Positions 7,477 through 14,478 of a stretch of DNA of 18,186 nucleotides are shown here, one piece after another. Under the pieces are notes generated by a model, which ran no database searches, had not been told where the DNA came from, and was given only the letters and a program-made list of their open reading frames with translations. Position numbers and translations under genes: made by a program. Every line of letters begins with the position of its first letter. Within the stretch, counting starts at the first letter, position 1. Location: positions 1-18,186 of the forward strand of contig JACQDU010000758.1 in NCBI GenBank assembly GCA_016200955.1. Reading direction: 5' to 3'. This DNA comes from a bacterium. GTDB lineage: Bacteria; Planctomycetota; J058; JACQDU01.

Positions 7477-9108
7477 TCAGGGGACTTCGTATCCGGCCTC
7501 GCGGAGGAGCTTCCGCGCGCCCTCGGGGTCGTAGGGCAGGCCAGGCACGCCCTTGTACGGCGGATTACCGCAAGGCGGGCAGACTCCCTTGAGCGGGATC
7601 TCGCCGAACCGCTCGACCTTGCTGCAGATCGTCTTCTTGTCCACGGCCATCGAGAACGCGCGCCGCACGCGCGGGTCGTCGAAGGGAGGCTTCGTGCAGT
7701 TGAAGCGATAGAAGTAGATCGTCAGGAACGGAGAGGCGCGGAAGCACGGGTTCTTCTTGACCTCGTCCGCGCGCGCGATCGGGACGTCGTCGAGCCAGTC
7801 GCACTCGCCCGCGAGGAATTTGTTGAGCGCCGTGTCCTGGCTGTCGATCGGGAAGAACGTGATCTCGTGGAGCTTGACTCTCTCGTGGCCCCAGTACGTC
7901 GGGCTCGGGCCGAAGACGATCTTCGCCGAGAGCTCCCATTGCTTGAGGATGAACGGGCCGTTGCCGACGATGTTCTCGGGGCGCGTCCATTTCTGGCCGT
8001 GCCTCTCGACCGTCGCTCGATGGACGGGGTAGTAGGTCGAGTGGGCGCAGAGGTTGAGGAAGAAAGGACACGGAGCCGCCAGCCGGACGACGAGCGTCCG
8101 GGCGTCTCTCGCGTCAAGGCCGATCCTTGTCGGATCGCACGTCTTGACGTCGCCGTGGATCACGGGCTTGGCGCCCTCGATCCAGTCGAAGACCTGCGCG
8201 TACTCGGCGGGCTGCGGAAGCTGCGTCGGGTCGATCACGCGGAGCCAGGAGTACACGAAGTCGCTCGCGGTGACGGGGTCGCCGTTCGACCACCTCGCGT
8301 CGGGCCGCAGGTGGAACGTGTAGGTCTTGCCGTCCTCGGAGATCTCCCAGCTCTCGGCGACTCCCGGGATCGGGTGGAGGTCCTTCGGGTCGTAGCGGGT
8401 GAGGCCCTCGTAGAGCGCGATCGCGATCCGGCTCTCGGGAACGCCCGACATGATCGCGGGGTCGAGCGTCTGCGGCTCGGCGCCGTTGTTGAAGTTGAGC
8501 TTCTGCCGGTCGGGCGGAGCGACCTTCCCGTCCTCCTCGATCCAGATCGCGTCGTAGGGGTGAGTGTTGAGGACGTTGTCGTACCAGCCCTTCACCTTCT
8601 GCGAGAGCATGTTCTTGTTGACGTAGATGTAGATCGGGAGGATCGGGGCCTCGTCCACGGCGAGCCGCTCGGCGTCCTGGTAGACCTTCCAGCGCTCGGC
8701 GTTGTCGCGGACGAGCGTGGCCTTCTCGATGAGCTCGTCGTACTTCTTGTTGCTCCAGCCGGTGCGGTTGTTGCCGTTCCCCGTCTGCCAGCACTCGAAG
8801 ATGTTGTGGGGGTCGTTGTAGTCGAAGACCCAGCCCGCGCGCGCGATCTGGTAATCCAGGTCCCGCATCTTGTCGAGGTAGACCTTCCATTCGGTGTTCG
8901 CGAGGCCCACGTTCACGTGGAGCTCGTCCTTCCACATCTGGGCGAGCGCCTCGGCGATCGCGCGGTGGCTCTCGAGCGTGTTGTAGAGGATCTCCACCTT
9001 CGGGAAGGGCTTGGGCTTCTCGCCCGCGCGGGCGCAGTAGGCGAACAGCGAAGCCGAGAGGAGCGCGAGGACTGCCCCGCCGGCGATGAGACGGGAGCTG
9101 CGAGCCAT
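7477..9108 (-). CDS. oppA: Oligopeptide-binding protein OppA, apparently circularly permuted
   Basis: This is a periplasmic peptide-binding protein (SBP_bac_5 type) that would deliver peptides to OppBC. The 543-aa protein has a signal peptide with likely cleavage after ARA (26-28); a Cys at 25 lacks a good lipobox. The order of parts is unusual. Residues about 34-192 match the last part of ordinary OppA: ILYNTLESHRAIAEAL, then RAGWVFDYNDP with Trp93 and Asp96 at the places of the E. coli ligand residues Trp416 and Asp419, and LPIYIYVNK. A short linker (193-202) leads into the usual OppA N-terminus (LNFNNGAEPQTLDP, then VAESWEISEDGKTYTFHLR). The protein stops after KLLREAGYEVP, exactly where ILYNT would normally follow. 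Nothing appears missing or duplicated. The ATG at 9106-9108 has GGAGG 6 nt upstream. It is first in the operon. Confidence 0.93.
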   Translation of the reverse strand: MARSSRLIAGGAVLALLSASLFAYCARAGEKPKPFPKVEILYNTLESHRAIAEALAQMWKDELHVNVGLANTEWKVYLDKMRDLDYQIARAGWVFDYNDPHNIFECWQTGNGNNRTGWSNKKYDELIEKATLVRDNAERWKVYQDAERLAVDEAPILPIYIYVNKNMLSQKVKGWYDNVLNTHPYDAIWIEEDGKVAPPDRQKLNFNNGAEPQTLDPAIMSGVPESRIAIALYEGLTRYDPKDLHPIPGVAESWEISEDGKTYTFHLRPDARWSNGDPVTASDFVYSWLRVIDPTQLPQPAEYAQVFDWIEGAKPVIHGDVKTCDPTRIGLDARDARTLVVRLAAPCPFFLNLCAHSTYYPVHRATVERHGQKWTRPENIVGNGPFILKQWELSAKIVFGPSPTYWGHERVKLHEITFFPIDSQDTALNKFLAGECDWLDDVPIARADEVKKNPCFRASPFLTIYFYRFNCTKPPFDDPRVRRAFSMAVDKKTICSKVERFGEIPLKGVCPPCGNPPYKGVPGLPYDPEGARKLLREAGYEVP

Positions 9109-9166
9109 GTTGGGCCTCCGTCCTTTGGACGCGCGAGCGCGCGCGAGCGTTCAAGGCGCGCGAGAG

Positions 9167-9185
9167 GCCTCGAGCTCGACGAGGC
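9167..9185. promoter_or_regulatory. Hairpin in the oppA leader
   Basis: GCCTCG (9167-9172) and CGAGGC (9180-9185) pair around a 7-nt loop, within the predicted oppA 5' leader. It could influence mRNA stability or start-site access. The function is unknown and the local GC richness makes chance pairing quite possible. Confidence 0.25.
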
Positions 9186-9195
9186 TCGGCGGGCT

Positions 9196-9225
9196 TTCCT
9201 AACACGTGCGCTCCGCTTGTGTCAA
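9196..9225 (-). promoter_or_regulatory. oppA: Promoter of the opp operon
   Basis: On the minus strand a perfect -35 TTGACA (9220-9225) is followed after 18 bp by TAGGAA (9196-9201), a fair -10. The start would be near 9189, giving an oppA leader of about 80 nt. No other comparable promoter was seen inside the operon, where genes touch or overlap, so it likely drives all five genes. The spacer region also contains an imperfect inverted repeat (ACAC...GTGT). Confidence 0.5.
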
Positions 9226-9245
9226 CGCGGCCGGGTGGCTACTCT
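9217..9245 (+). promoter_or_regulatory. Possible divergent promoter for the receiver-HATPase gene
   Basis: TTGTGT (9217-9222) and TACTCT (9240-9245) are 17 bp apart on the plus strand and overlap the -35 box of the opp promoter. Each hexamer matches the consensus only in half its positions, so this is a weak call. If real, the two divergent promoters would compete or be controlled together. Confidence 0.25.
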
Positions 9246-9261
9246 CGCCGCGCGGCGGGAA

Positions 9262-10089
9262 ATGACGAAGGCACGGGTCCTCATAGCCGAGGACGAACCG
9301 GGAATCCGCACGATCCTCGTCCGTCTCCTCGAGAGCGACGGCTACGCGGCCGCCGCCTTTCCCGACGGGCAGGCTGCCCTCTCGCACCTCGTCTCGGGCG
9401 GGAACTACGACCTCGTCATCACGGACATCAACATGCCTCTCCTCTCGGGAGAGGAGCTCCTCCGCGAGATCAAGGCCCGGCTCCCCTCGGTGCCGGTCGT
9501 GATCATCACGGCCGTCCCCGATCCCGACACGATCGAGGAGTGCTTCAAGAACGACGCTTACCGGTTCCTCAGGAAGCCGTTCACGAGGGACCAGCTCCTC
9601 ACCGTCGTGAAAGCCGCTCTCGCGGAGGCGGCTTCCGGACCGGCCCAGGGCGAGGTCCGGAGCGAGGACGGCTGGGTCGAGCTCACGGCTCCCTCGCGGC
9701 AGGAGTACCTCGACCGCTTCCAGGAGTTCTGCGATGCGATCCTCGCCTCTCGCCTCGACGAGAAGGCGCGGAACGAGCTCAAGATCGCGGTCCAGGAGCT
9801 GGGCCAGAACGCGATCGAGTGGGGCAACAAGCTCGACAAGGGCACGACGATCCGCGTGGCCTGGAAGCTCCTCCAGGACCGCGTCCTCATCCGCATCGCC
9901 GACGAGGGCCGCGGCTTCGACCCCGAAGCGATCCCCGACCCGACGCTCGATCCGATCGCGACGATCGAGAAGCGCGAGAAGGACGGCAAGCGGCCCGGCG
10001 GCTTCGGCATTCACCTCGCCCGTCGGATCATGGACCAGGTCACCTGGAACGAGCGCGGGAACGTCGTTCTCCTCGAGAAGCGGTTCTAG
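9262..10089 (+). CDS. Response regulator fused to RsbW-like histidine-kinase-type ATPase domain
   Basis: The 275-aa protein starts with a receiver domain (1-120): acidic pocket Asp11, phosphoacceptor Asp55 in ITDINMP, Thr83 and Lys105 in RKPF. After a linker, residues about 145-275 form a GHKL ATPase: N-box ELGQNA (Asn183), G1 box DEGRGF (214-219) and G2 box GGFGIHLARRI (246-256). There is no dimerisation helix with a phosphorylatable histidine. The domain therefore resembles the RsbW/SpoIIAB group, which phosphorylates antagonist proteins on Ser/Thr or binds sigma factors, rather than a sensor kinase. The ATG at 9262 has only a weak GGCGGGA ribosome binding site. It is divergent from oppA and convergent with the S41 protease gene. 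Phosphorylation of Asp55 would be expected to switch the ATPase; the partner is unknown and no STAS antagonist is in the window. Confidence 0.9.
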   Translation: MTKARVLIAEDEPGIRTILVRLLESDGYAAAAFPDGQAALSHLVSGGNYDLVITDINMPLLSGEELLREIKARLPSVPVVIITAVPDPDTIEECFKNDAYRFLRKPFTRDQLLTVVKAALAEAASGPAQGEVRSEDGWVELTAPSRQEYLDRFQEFCDAILASRLDEKARNELKIAVQELGQNAIEWGNKLDKGTTIRVAWKLLQDRVLIRIADEGRGFDPEAIPDPTLDPIATIEKREKDGKRPGGFGIHLARRIMDQVTWNERGNVVLLEKRF

Positions 10090-10102
10090 GCTCGACTCCC
10101 GA

Positions 10103-10159
10103 TCGTCCTGAGCGTAGGCCGCGCGAAGCGCGGCCGTAGTCGAAGGACGCTCAGGACGA
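10103..10159. terminator. Nested palindrome between convergent genes, likely bidirectional terminator
   Basis: A perfect 13-bp outer stem (10103-10115 with 10147-10159) encloses an 8-bp inner stem GGCCGCGC / GCGCGGCC (10117-10124 with 10128-10135) around a GAA loop. It fills the 79-bp gap between two genes that converge, with stops at 10089 and 10169, which suits a bidirectional terminator. The TCCTGAG...TCGAAGGA wording resembles dispersed palindromic repeats found in many genomes, so it may also be a repeat family member. The GCGAAGC core is the same as in the left-end tandem repeats. Confidence 0.6.
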
Positions 10160-10168
10160 GGGGGAGCG

Positions 10169-12130
10169 CTACTTCGAGAGCTTCTTCTTGAGCTCCGCGA
10201 TCGCCGTCTCGAGCTGGCGGTCCTTCTCGTCGGTCTTCGAGTAGACGCTGCGCATGGCGACCTTGATCTTCTCGTCGTCGGTGATCGCGACCGCCACGTC
10301 GGGGTGGATCCCCTTCTTGTGAGGAGTCATGCCGCTCGGCAGGTGATACGTCGCGATCGTCAGCACGAGCGCGCACTGATACTCCTCGAAGGGGAGGACT
10401 CGCTGGACGGAGCCCTTCCCGAAGGTGCGCTCGCCCACCAGGACGGCGAGGTCGTGCTCGCGGAGGCAGCCCGCGAGGATCTCGCTCGCGCTCGCGCTTC
10501 CCTCGTTCACGAGGACGGCGATCGGGTAGCGAGGCCGCTTCTTCCCGCCGGAGGCCGCGATCTTCTTGAGCTTCTCGTCCACGAGCGGCGAGCGCCCGCG
10601 GGTCGTGACGATCACGCCGTCTTTCTGGACGAACATGTCGAGGATCCGGGCCGCTTCCTGGAGGAGGCCTCCCGGGTTGTTCCGGAGGTCGACGACTAGG
10701 GCTTCCATGCCGTCCTTCTCGAGGGAGTCGAGCGCCTTCTCGACCTCGTCGTCGAGCTTCTCGTACATGAAGGACGTGATCCTGAGATACCCGATCTTGG
10801 TCCCGCCGTCCTCGAGCATCTGGTGCTTCGTGTAGCGGATCGCGATGTTCGCCCGCGTGAGCGAGACCTTGAACGGCGCGGCGGTCCCGCGGCGCACGCC
10901 GAGCTCGACCTTGGAGCCGGCCGGCCCTCTCAGGACCTTCACGGTCTCCGTGAGAGTCATGGTGTCGGTCGAGCGCCCGTCGATCGCGACGATCCGGTCG
11001 CCCGCGAGGAGGCCGGCCTTCTCGCCCGGCGTCCCCTCCATGGGAGCGATCACGGTGATCTTGCCGTCGCGGACTCCGACGACGACGCCGATCCCGCCGA
11101 AAGTCCCGGTCGCCTCGTCTCCCATGTCCTTCCACGCCGACGGCGGCAGGAAGTGCGTGTGAGCGTCATCGAGGCTTCCGAGGAGCGCCTCGATGCAGGG
11201 GCCCGAGAGCATGCTCTCCTTGAGCTTCCCTCCCACGTCCCACTTGTTCCGGACGAAGGCGAGGACCTCGTGGAGCTTCCTCGTGTAGGTCCTGAGATCC
11301 GCGGGGTCGGTCACGCCCTCGACGGCGATCTTGCCCGCGCCCAGCTCCCAGCGCTTCTTCCCTCCGCCTTGATCCGTCTCCGTGAGAGAGAGCTCTGGGT
11401 AGTCGCGCAGGTCGATCTCGTCCCGGTAGAACCGGAGGCGCGTGCTATCGCCCAGCTCCTTTCTCAGGAGAGACTCGCGCTCGCGGACGGCGGAGAGAGC
11501 GGCGACGACCGACTTCGCCGTCCCGTCCACGAGGGCGCGCGGGTCCTTTTCTTCCAGGAAGTGCTGGACGACGTTCGCGAGGATCCAGCCGAGGAGCTGG
11601 TCGGTCTCCGCCGGCGTCTTCGTGATCTCGGGAGCGTCCTTGAACGAGATCCCGTATGGGACGGCGATGTCCTTCGAGAGCCGGACCTCGAGCCGCGAGG
11701 TCGCGCCGTCCTGCAGCTCGACGGGCTCGACCTTGAGGATGTATCCGTCCTTCGCGATCGCGATGACGGCCTGCCCCGCGGGCACGACCGCATCGAGCGG
11801 CGTCCGTCCGAGCACGCGCTCGAGGCGGTCCTCGACCTTCCCTCCGTGTCCGAGCGTGTCGGCGCCCGCGGTCCCGGCGGACTTGACCTCGTCGCGGGAG
11901 AAAAGGAGCACGACGGCGTCGTCGGGGTCGCTCTTGACCGAGATGCGCGAGGTCGCGGCAGTCTCGCGCTTGGTCGGCGCCGGGTCCGGGGACGCGACGC
12001 GCGGAGGGTCGTCGCCTTTCCTCGCCTCCTGCGCTCGCGCGGGCGCGTGGAGCGGGAGAGCTGCTCCGCCGATGGCGAGGACGATCGCGCACAGGGAGCG
12101 GCCGGGGGTCTTCGAGATCACGGGGAGCAT
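10169..12130 (-). CDS. Exported PEGA-PDZ-S41 C-terminal processing protease
   Basis: This is a carboxyl-terminal processing (CTP/tail-specific) serine protease acting outside the cytoplasm. The 653-aa protein has a signal peptide with cleavage likely after ARA (31-33). A PEGA-like beta domain follows at about 62-150 (VLGRTPLDAVVPAGQ...AKDGYILKVEPVEL). Next come a helical region, a PDZ domain at about 342-425 (GGIGVVV...GEKAGLLAGDRIVAIDG) and the S41 core. The catalytic set is intact: Ser547 in NEGSASASE, Lys572 in FGKGSVQ and Gln576, with the 25-residue Ser-Lys spacing of the family. The ATG at 12128-12130 was chosen because it opens the signal peptide; an upstream TTG at 12157 would spoil it. 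The fused PEGA domain is not usual for CtpA and may bind the cell wall. It is the last gene of a three-gene operon. Confidence 0.92.
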   Translation of the reverse strand: MLPVISKTPGRSLCAIVLAIGGAALPLHAPARAQEARKGDDPPRVASPDPAPTKRETAATSRISVKSDPDDAVVLLFSRDEVKSAGTAGADTLGHGGKVEDRLERVLGRTPLDAVVPAGQAVIAIAKDGYILKVEPVELQDGATSRLEVRLSKDIAVPYGISFKDAPEITKTPAETDQLLGWILANVVQHFLEEKDPRALVDGTAKSVVAALSAVRERESLLRKELGDSTRLRFYRDEIDLRDYPELSLTETDQGGGKKRWELGAGKIAVEGVTDPADLRTYTRKLHEVLAFVRNKWDVGGKLKESMLSGPCIEALLGSLDDAHTHFLPPSAWKDMGDEATGTFGGIGVVVGVRDGKITVIAPMEGTPGEKAGLLAGDRIVAIDGRSTDTMTLTETVKVLRGPAGSKVELGVRRGTAAPFKVSLTRANIAIRYTKHQMLEDGGTKIGYLRITSFMYEKLDDEVEKALDSLEKDGMEALVVDLRNNPGGLLQEAARILDMFVQKDGVIVTTRGRSPLVDEKLKKIAASGGKKRPRYPIAVLVNEGSASASEILAGCLREHDLAVLVGERTFGKGSVQRVLPFEEYQCALVLTIATYHLPSGMTPHKKGIHPDVAVAITDDEKIKVAMRSVYSKTDEKDRQLETAIAELKKKLSK

Positions 12131-12193
12131 CCTAGACGTGGTCTCGCATCGCCACAAGCGGGCGCTTTCGAGGGAGCGTGGCCGCGGATCGAC

Positions 12194-13510
12194 TCACCCG
12201 AGACAGAAGACCGTGCCCCCGGCCGTGAGGCCGTAGAGCCGCCGCGAGGCGGGCGCGAGAGCGATGATCTCCTCCGCGATCGGCGGCTTCGTCGGGAAGC
12301 GCCAGGCGACCTCGCCCGCGATCGTCGCGGCGGTGATCGCTTGAGAGGACCAGTCGTGCTCCGCGTAGATCCGGTCGGAGCCCACACCCGCGTGCCCCTC
12401 GCACGTGAGGTCGTCCCATGTCGGCCCGTCGTAGCCGTAGACCACGTCGCGCGAGGCGCAGACGTGGCGTCTCCCGCCTTTCGGGAGCCACGCTCTCCTC
12501 TGGCCCGTCTTCCGGTCGAGGAGAGCCGCGCTCGTCTCGAGGCCTCCCGGGACGCGGCCTTCCCTCGGCACGATCACGAAGTCGGGAGAGAGGACGACGG
12601 GAGCTTCATCGAAGCGCGCGGTCCAGACGCGCTCTCCCGCGAGGTCCCGGAGCTCGTGGCGGGAGCTCTCCTCGTCCTTGAGAGCGAGGACCGCGCTCGC
12701 GTCGGCGATGCCGCATCCTCCCGTGAACGTCCAGCGAGTCTTCCCCGTCGCGCCGTGGAGGACGATCCCGGCGTCTTCCTTCGAGAGGCCGGGGATCGAC
12801 TCCACGACGACGACGGTCTCGCGGGAGGAGACCGCGACGACCGGTCTCGGCAAGTAAGAGCGCCGGAGCGAGGCCGAGATGTCGTGCTTCCAGAGCTTCC
12901 TGGGCGGCTTCCTCGGGTCCGTGAGCGCGAGACCCACGACCCCCTTCCGCCTTTCCGAGAGGAAGGCCACGAGCCCGTCGGCGTGGACCGCTGTGCCCTC
13001 GTCCGTCTTCTCCGACCAGAGCTCGGCGCCCGTCCAGAGGTCGCGGCCCGCGAGGCGGCCCTTCGCCTGCGACACCACGAGCACGTCTCCCGCGATGAAC
13101 TGAGGCGCGCTCTCGCTGGCTTCGGGCCACTTCCGGTCGGCGCCGGTCTCGGCGTCGAGGACGATCGTCCACGACTCTCCCCGATCCCGGAGCCCCGTGA
13201 CGACCCCGAGCGGGCTCACGAGGAGCGACTCTCGCGAACCGAACGGACGGGTCGCCCAGAGGAGACGCGGCGCCGCCGCGAGAGGCGGGAGATCGACGAA
13301 CCGCGTGTTCCCTCCCGTTCCCTCCGGGTGGCCCCACGCGGGGAAGCGCCCGATCTCGCGGCGAACCGTGGCGTCCTCGCAGGCGGGCAAGAGGACCGAG
13401 AGCGCCTCGTCAACGCGCCCCCTTCTCTCGAGAGCGCTCGCGAGGGCGAGCCGCTCGGCCGGGCCGCCGCTCTCGATGGCCCGCTCGAGCGCTCTCAGGT
13501 CAGCGTCCAT
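12194..13510 (-). CDS. PQQ/WD-like beta-propeller protein with helical N-terminus
   Basis: The 438-aa protein begins with a short TPR-like helical segment (about 1-45, ALERAIESGGPAERLALASA). The rest is a series of beta-propeller blades of the PQQ-repeat kind. Repeated phrases are VLDAETGADRKW, DLWTGAELWSEK, LHGATGKTRWTF and LLDRKTGQRRAW, followed by a terminal YGLTAGGTVFCLG. No signal peptide or membrane segment is seen, so it appears cytoplasmic unless exported with a partner. No enzymatic residues are recognised, so a scaffold or ligand-binding role is more likely than a dehydrogenase. Its ATG (13508-13510) directly follows the TAG stop of the zinc-finger gene and has no ribosome binding site, so translation probably depends on coupling. 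The S41 protease gene follows after 63 bp. Confidence 0.8.
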   Translation of the reverse strand: MDADLRALERAIESGGPAERLALASALERRGRVDEALSVLLPACEDATVRREIGRFPAWGHPEGTGGNTRFVDLPPLAAAPRLLWATRPFGSRESLLVSPLGVVTGLRDRGESWTIVLDAETGADRKWPEASESAPQFIAGDVLVVSQAKGRLAGRDLWTGAELWSEKTDEGTAVHADGLVAFLSERRKGVVGLALTDPRKPPRKLWKHDISASLRRSYLPRPVVAVSSRETVVVVESIPGLSKEDAGIVLHGATGKTRWTFTGGCGIADASAVLALKDEESSRHELRDLAGERVWTARFDEAPVVLSPDFVIVPREGRVPGGLETSAALLDRKTGQRRAWLPKGGRRHVCASRDVVYGYDGPTWDDLTCEGHAGVGSDRIYAEHDWSSQAITAATIAGEVAWRFPTKPPIAEEIIALAPASRRLYGLTAGGTVFCLG

Positions 13511-13771
13511 CTAGAAGTAGTGGAAGTGATAGTGGAGGAGGTAGTAGAGCCCGCCCGCGACCGCCAGGAAGAACAGGATCCCCGGGATCGCGCTGCGCCT
13601 GAGCTCGGCGGGCCTCTTGTAGTTCGCCTCGAATTGAGCGTTCTTCGCGCTGCAGGCGAGCGAGCAGAACTTGCTGTTCACGATGCAGCGGTCGCATAGC
13701 GGCTTGTGGCACTGAGCGCAGTGATAGCTCGCCGCGAGGTTCGGATGGTTGTTGCAGGTTCCGATTCCCAT
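13511..13771 (-). CDS. Small B-box zinc-finger membrane protein
   Basis: The 86-aa protein carries a cysteine/histidine-rich N-terminus typical of B-box-like zinc fingers: Cys6, His9, Cys18, Cys21, Cys26, Cys29, Cys36 and Cys40. A basic linker (about 52-60) and one membrane helix (about 61-80) follow. It ends in the odd aromatic/His tail YHFHYF. The finger should face the cytoplasm by the positive-inside rule. The ATG at 13769-13771 has GGAG 9 nt upstream. It is first in an operon with the propeller protein and the S41 protease, so it may anchor or recruit the propeller protein at the membrane; this is inferred. The other zinc-ribbon membrane protein in the window (2224-2838) has a related layout but a different C-terminus. 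Confidence 0.8.
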   Translation of the reverse strand: MGIGTCNNHPNLAASYHCAQCHKPLCDRCIVNSKFCSLACSAKNAQFEANYKRPAELRRSAIPGILFFLAVAGGLYYLLHYHFHYF

Positions 13772-13790
13772 GCTTCGACGCTCCGCTGTT

Positions 13791-13819
13791 TACTTAGCTC
13801 GCGTTCGCGAGGTTCTCAA
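13791..13819 (-). promoter_or_regulatory. Possible promoter of the zinc-finger/propeller/protease operon
   Basis: TTGAGA (13814-13819) and TAAGTA (13791-13796) are 17 bp apart on the minus strand. The -35 is fair and the -10 poor. The spacer contains the perfect inverted repeat CTCGCG-TT-CGCGAG (13798-13811), arranged much like the palindrome inside the PII-gene promoter, so a repressor site is possible. Confidence 0.35.
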
Positions 13820-13904
13820 GGGGAGAGACCCCGTTGAGCCACGTCTCGAGGTCATGGCGTAGCTTCTGGACATTGGAGACGAGGCGACGCCCTGGAAGGA
13901 GTAG
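13794..13904 (-). pseudogene. Possible gene remnant (36 codons, no start)
   Basis: Between the zinc-finger gene and the sigma-like gene, one minus-strand frame reads without a start codon for 36 residues and ends in TAA (13794-13796). It contains NVQKLRHDLETWLNGVSPL, which has the composition of a real protein C-terminus. I do not recognise it. It overlaps the proposed promoter, so at most one of the two calls may be meaningful. Confidence 0.15.
13815..13838. other. Hairpin in the divergent intergenic region
   Basis: CTCAAGGGG and CCCC-G-TTGAG pair over 9 bp with one bulged base around a 5-nt AGAGA loop. It lies just upstream of the proposed promoter of the zinc-finger operon, in the 172-bp gap before the divergent sigma-like gene. 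It could be a protein-binding site or the relic of a terminator. Confidence 0.3.
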
Positions 13905-13943
13905 CTACGTTGCAGCGTGCCCACGCTCCTCTAGACTGGAAGC

Positions 13944-14462
13944 GTGGCAGACAGGGGATGCTCGGACGCCGAGCTGGTTGCCGTCACGAGGGCAGGGAGC
14001 AAAGACGCCTTCGGGCAGCTCGCGGACCGGTATTACCGGATGGTTTCGATCCTCGCTTGCCAGAAGATCAAGAGCCGCTCGGACGTGGAGGACGTCGTCC
14101 AGGAAGCGTTCGTTCGCGCTTACCGCGCGCTCGATTCGCTCCGTGAGCCCTGGAAGTTCGGCGGGTGGCTCTACCACATCGCCCTCCAGATCTGCCTCGA
14201 CCGCCTGCGCGGCTGTGATGCCGTGCTCGTGCAGTGTGCCCAGGCCGGGAACCGTGAAGCGTTCTGCAACCTCGCGGAGCGGCACTACCGGGACGTCGCG
14301 CTGCTCCTGTCTCGGCTCGCGCCCGATCGGGCAACGGACGAAGACCTCATCCGAGAGGTCTTCACGCGTGCCTACGAGCGACTCACGACTCTCGTAGATC
14401 CGGCGAGGTTCGGCGCATGGCTCGAGGAGATTGCGGTTGCCGTCTGGCGCGAACGCGGCTGA
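13944..14462 (+). CDS. Sigma-70-like protein with two tandem region-2 domains and no region 4
   Basis: The 172-aa protein opens with an ECF-type sigma region 2: DAFGQLADRYYRMV, VEDVVQEAFVRAYRAL (region 2.2-like) and FGGWLYHIALQICLDRLRG (region 2.3-2.4). From about residue 92 a second copy follows: DAVLVQCAQAGNREAF, DEDLIREVFTRAYERL and FGAWLEEIAVAVW. By hand the two copies align without gaps over 74 positions with 32 identities. The second copy is more diverged and lacks the DRLR end. No region 4 (-35 recognition) follows, and the next gene converges 16 bp downstream. The start is GTG at 13944, fixed by an in-frame TAG 9 nt upstream; the ribosome binding site is weak (GGAAGC). It may bind core polymerase or an anti-sigma factor without acting as a full sigma factor, or be a decayed gene. 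Confidence 0.8.
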   Translation: MADRGCSDAELVAVTRAGSKDAFGQLADRYYRMVSILACQKIKSRSDVEDVVQEAFVRAYRALDSLREPWKFGGWLYHIALQICLDRLRGCDAVLVQCAQAGNREAFCNLAERHYRDVALLLSRLAPDRATDEDLIREVFTRAYERLTTLVDPARFGAWLEEIAVAVWRERG

Positions 14463-14478
14463 GAGGATCGACCGGCAC

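Noticed and set aside
9053..9062. Lipoprotein signal in OppA (Cys25)
   Set aside because: The residues before the Cys (LFAY) do not fit a lipobox, while ARA at 26-28 gives a good ordinary signal-peptidase site.
6418..9261. Very long plus-strand frame running into the receiver-HATPase gene
   Set aside because: The part before 9262 is the antisense shadow of oppB and oppA. The receiver domain starts naturally at the ATG at 9262.
10823..13699. Plus-strand frame of over 900 codons opposite the protease and propeller genes
   Set aside because: High GC leaves few stops on the opposite strand. The composition is Arg/Glu/Val shadow and the minus-strand genes have clear domains.
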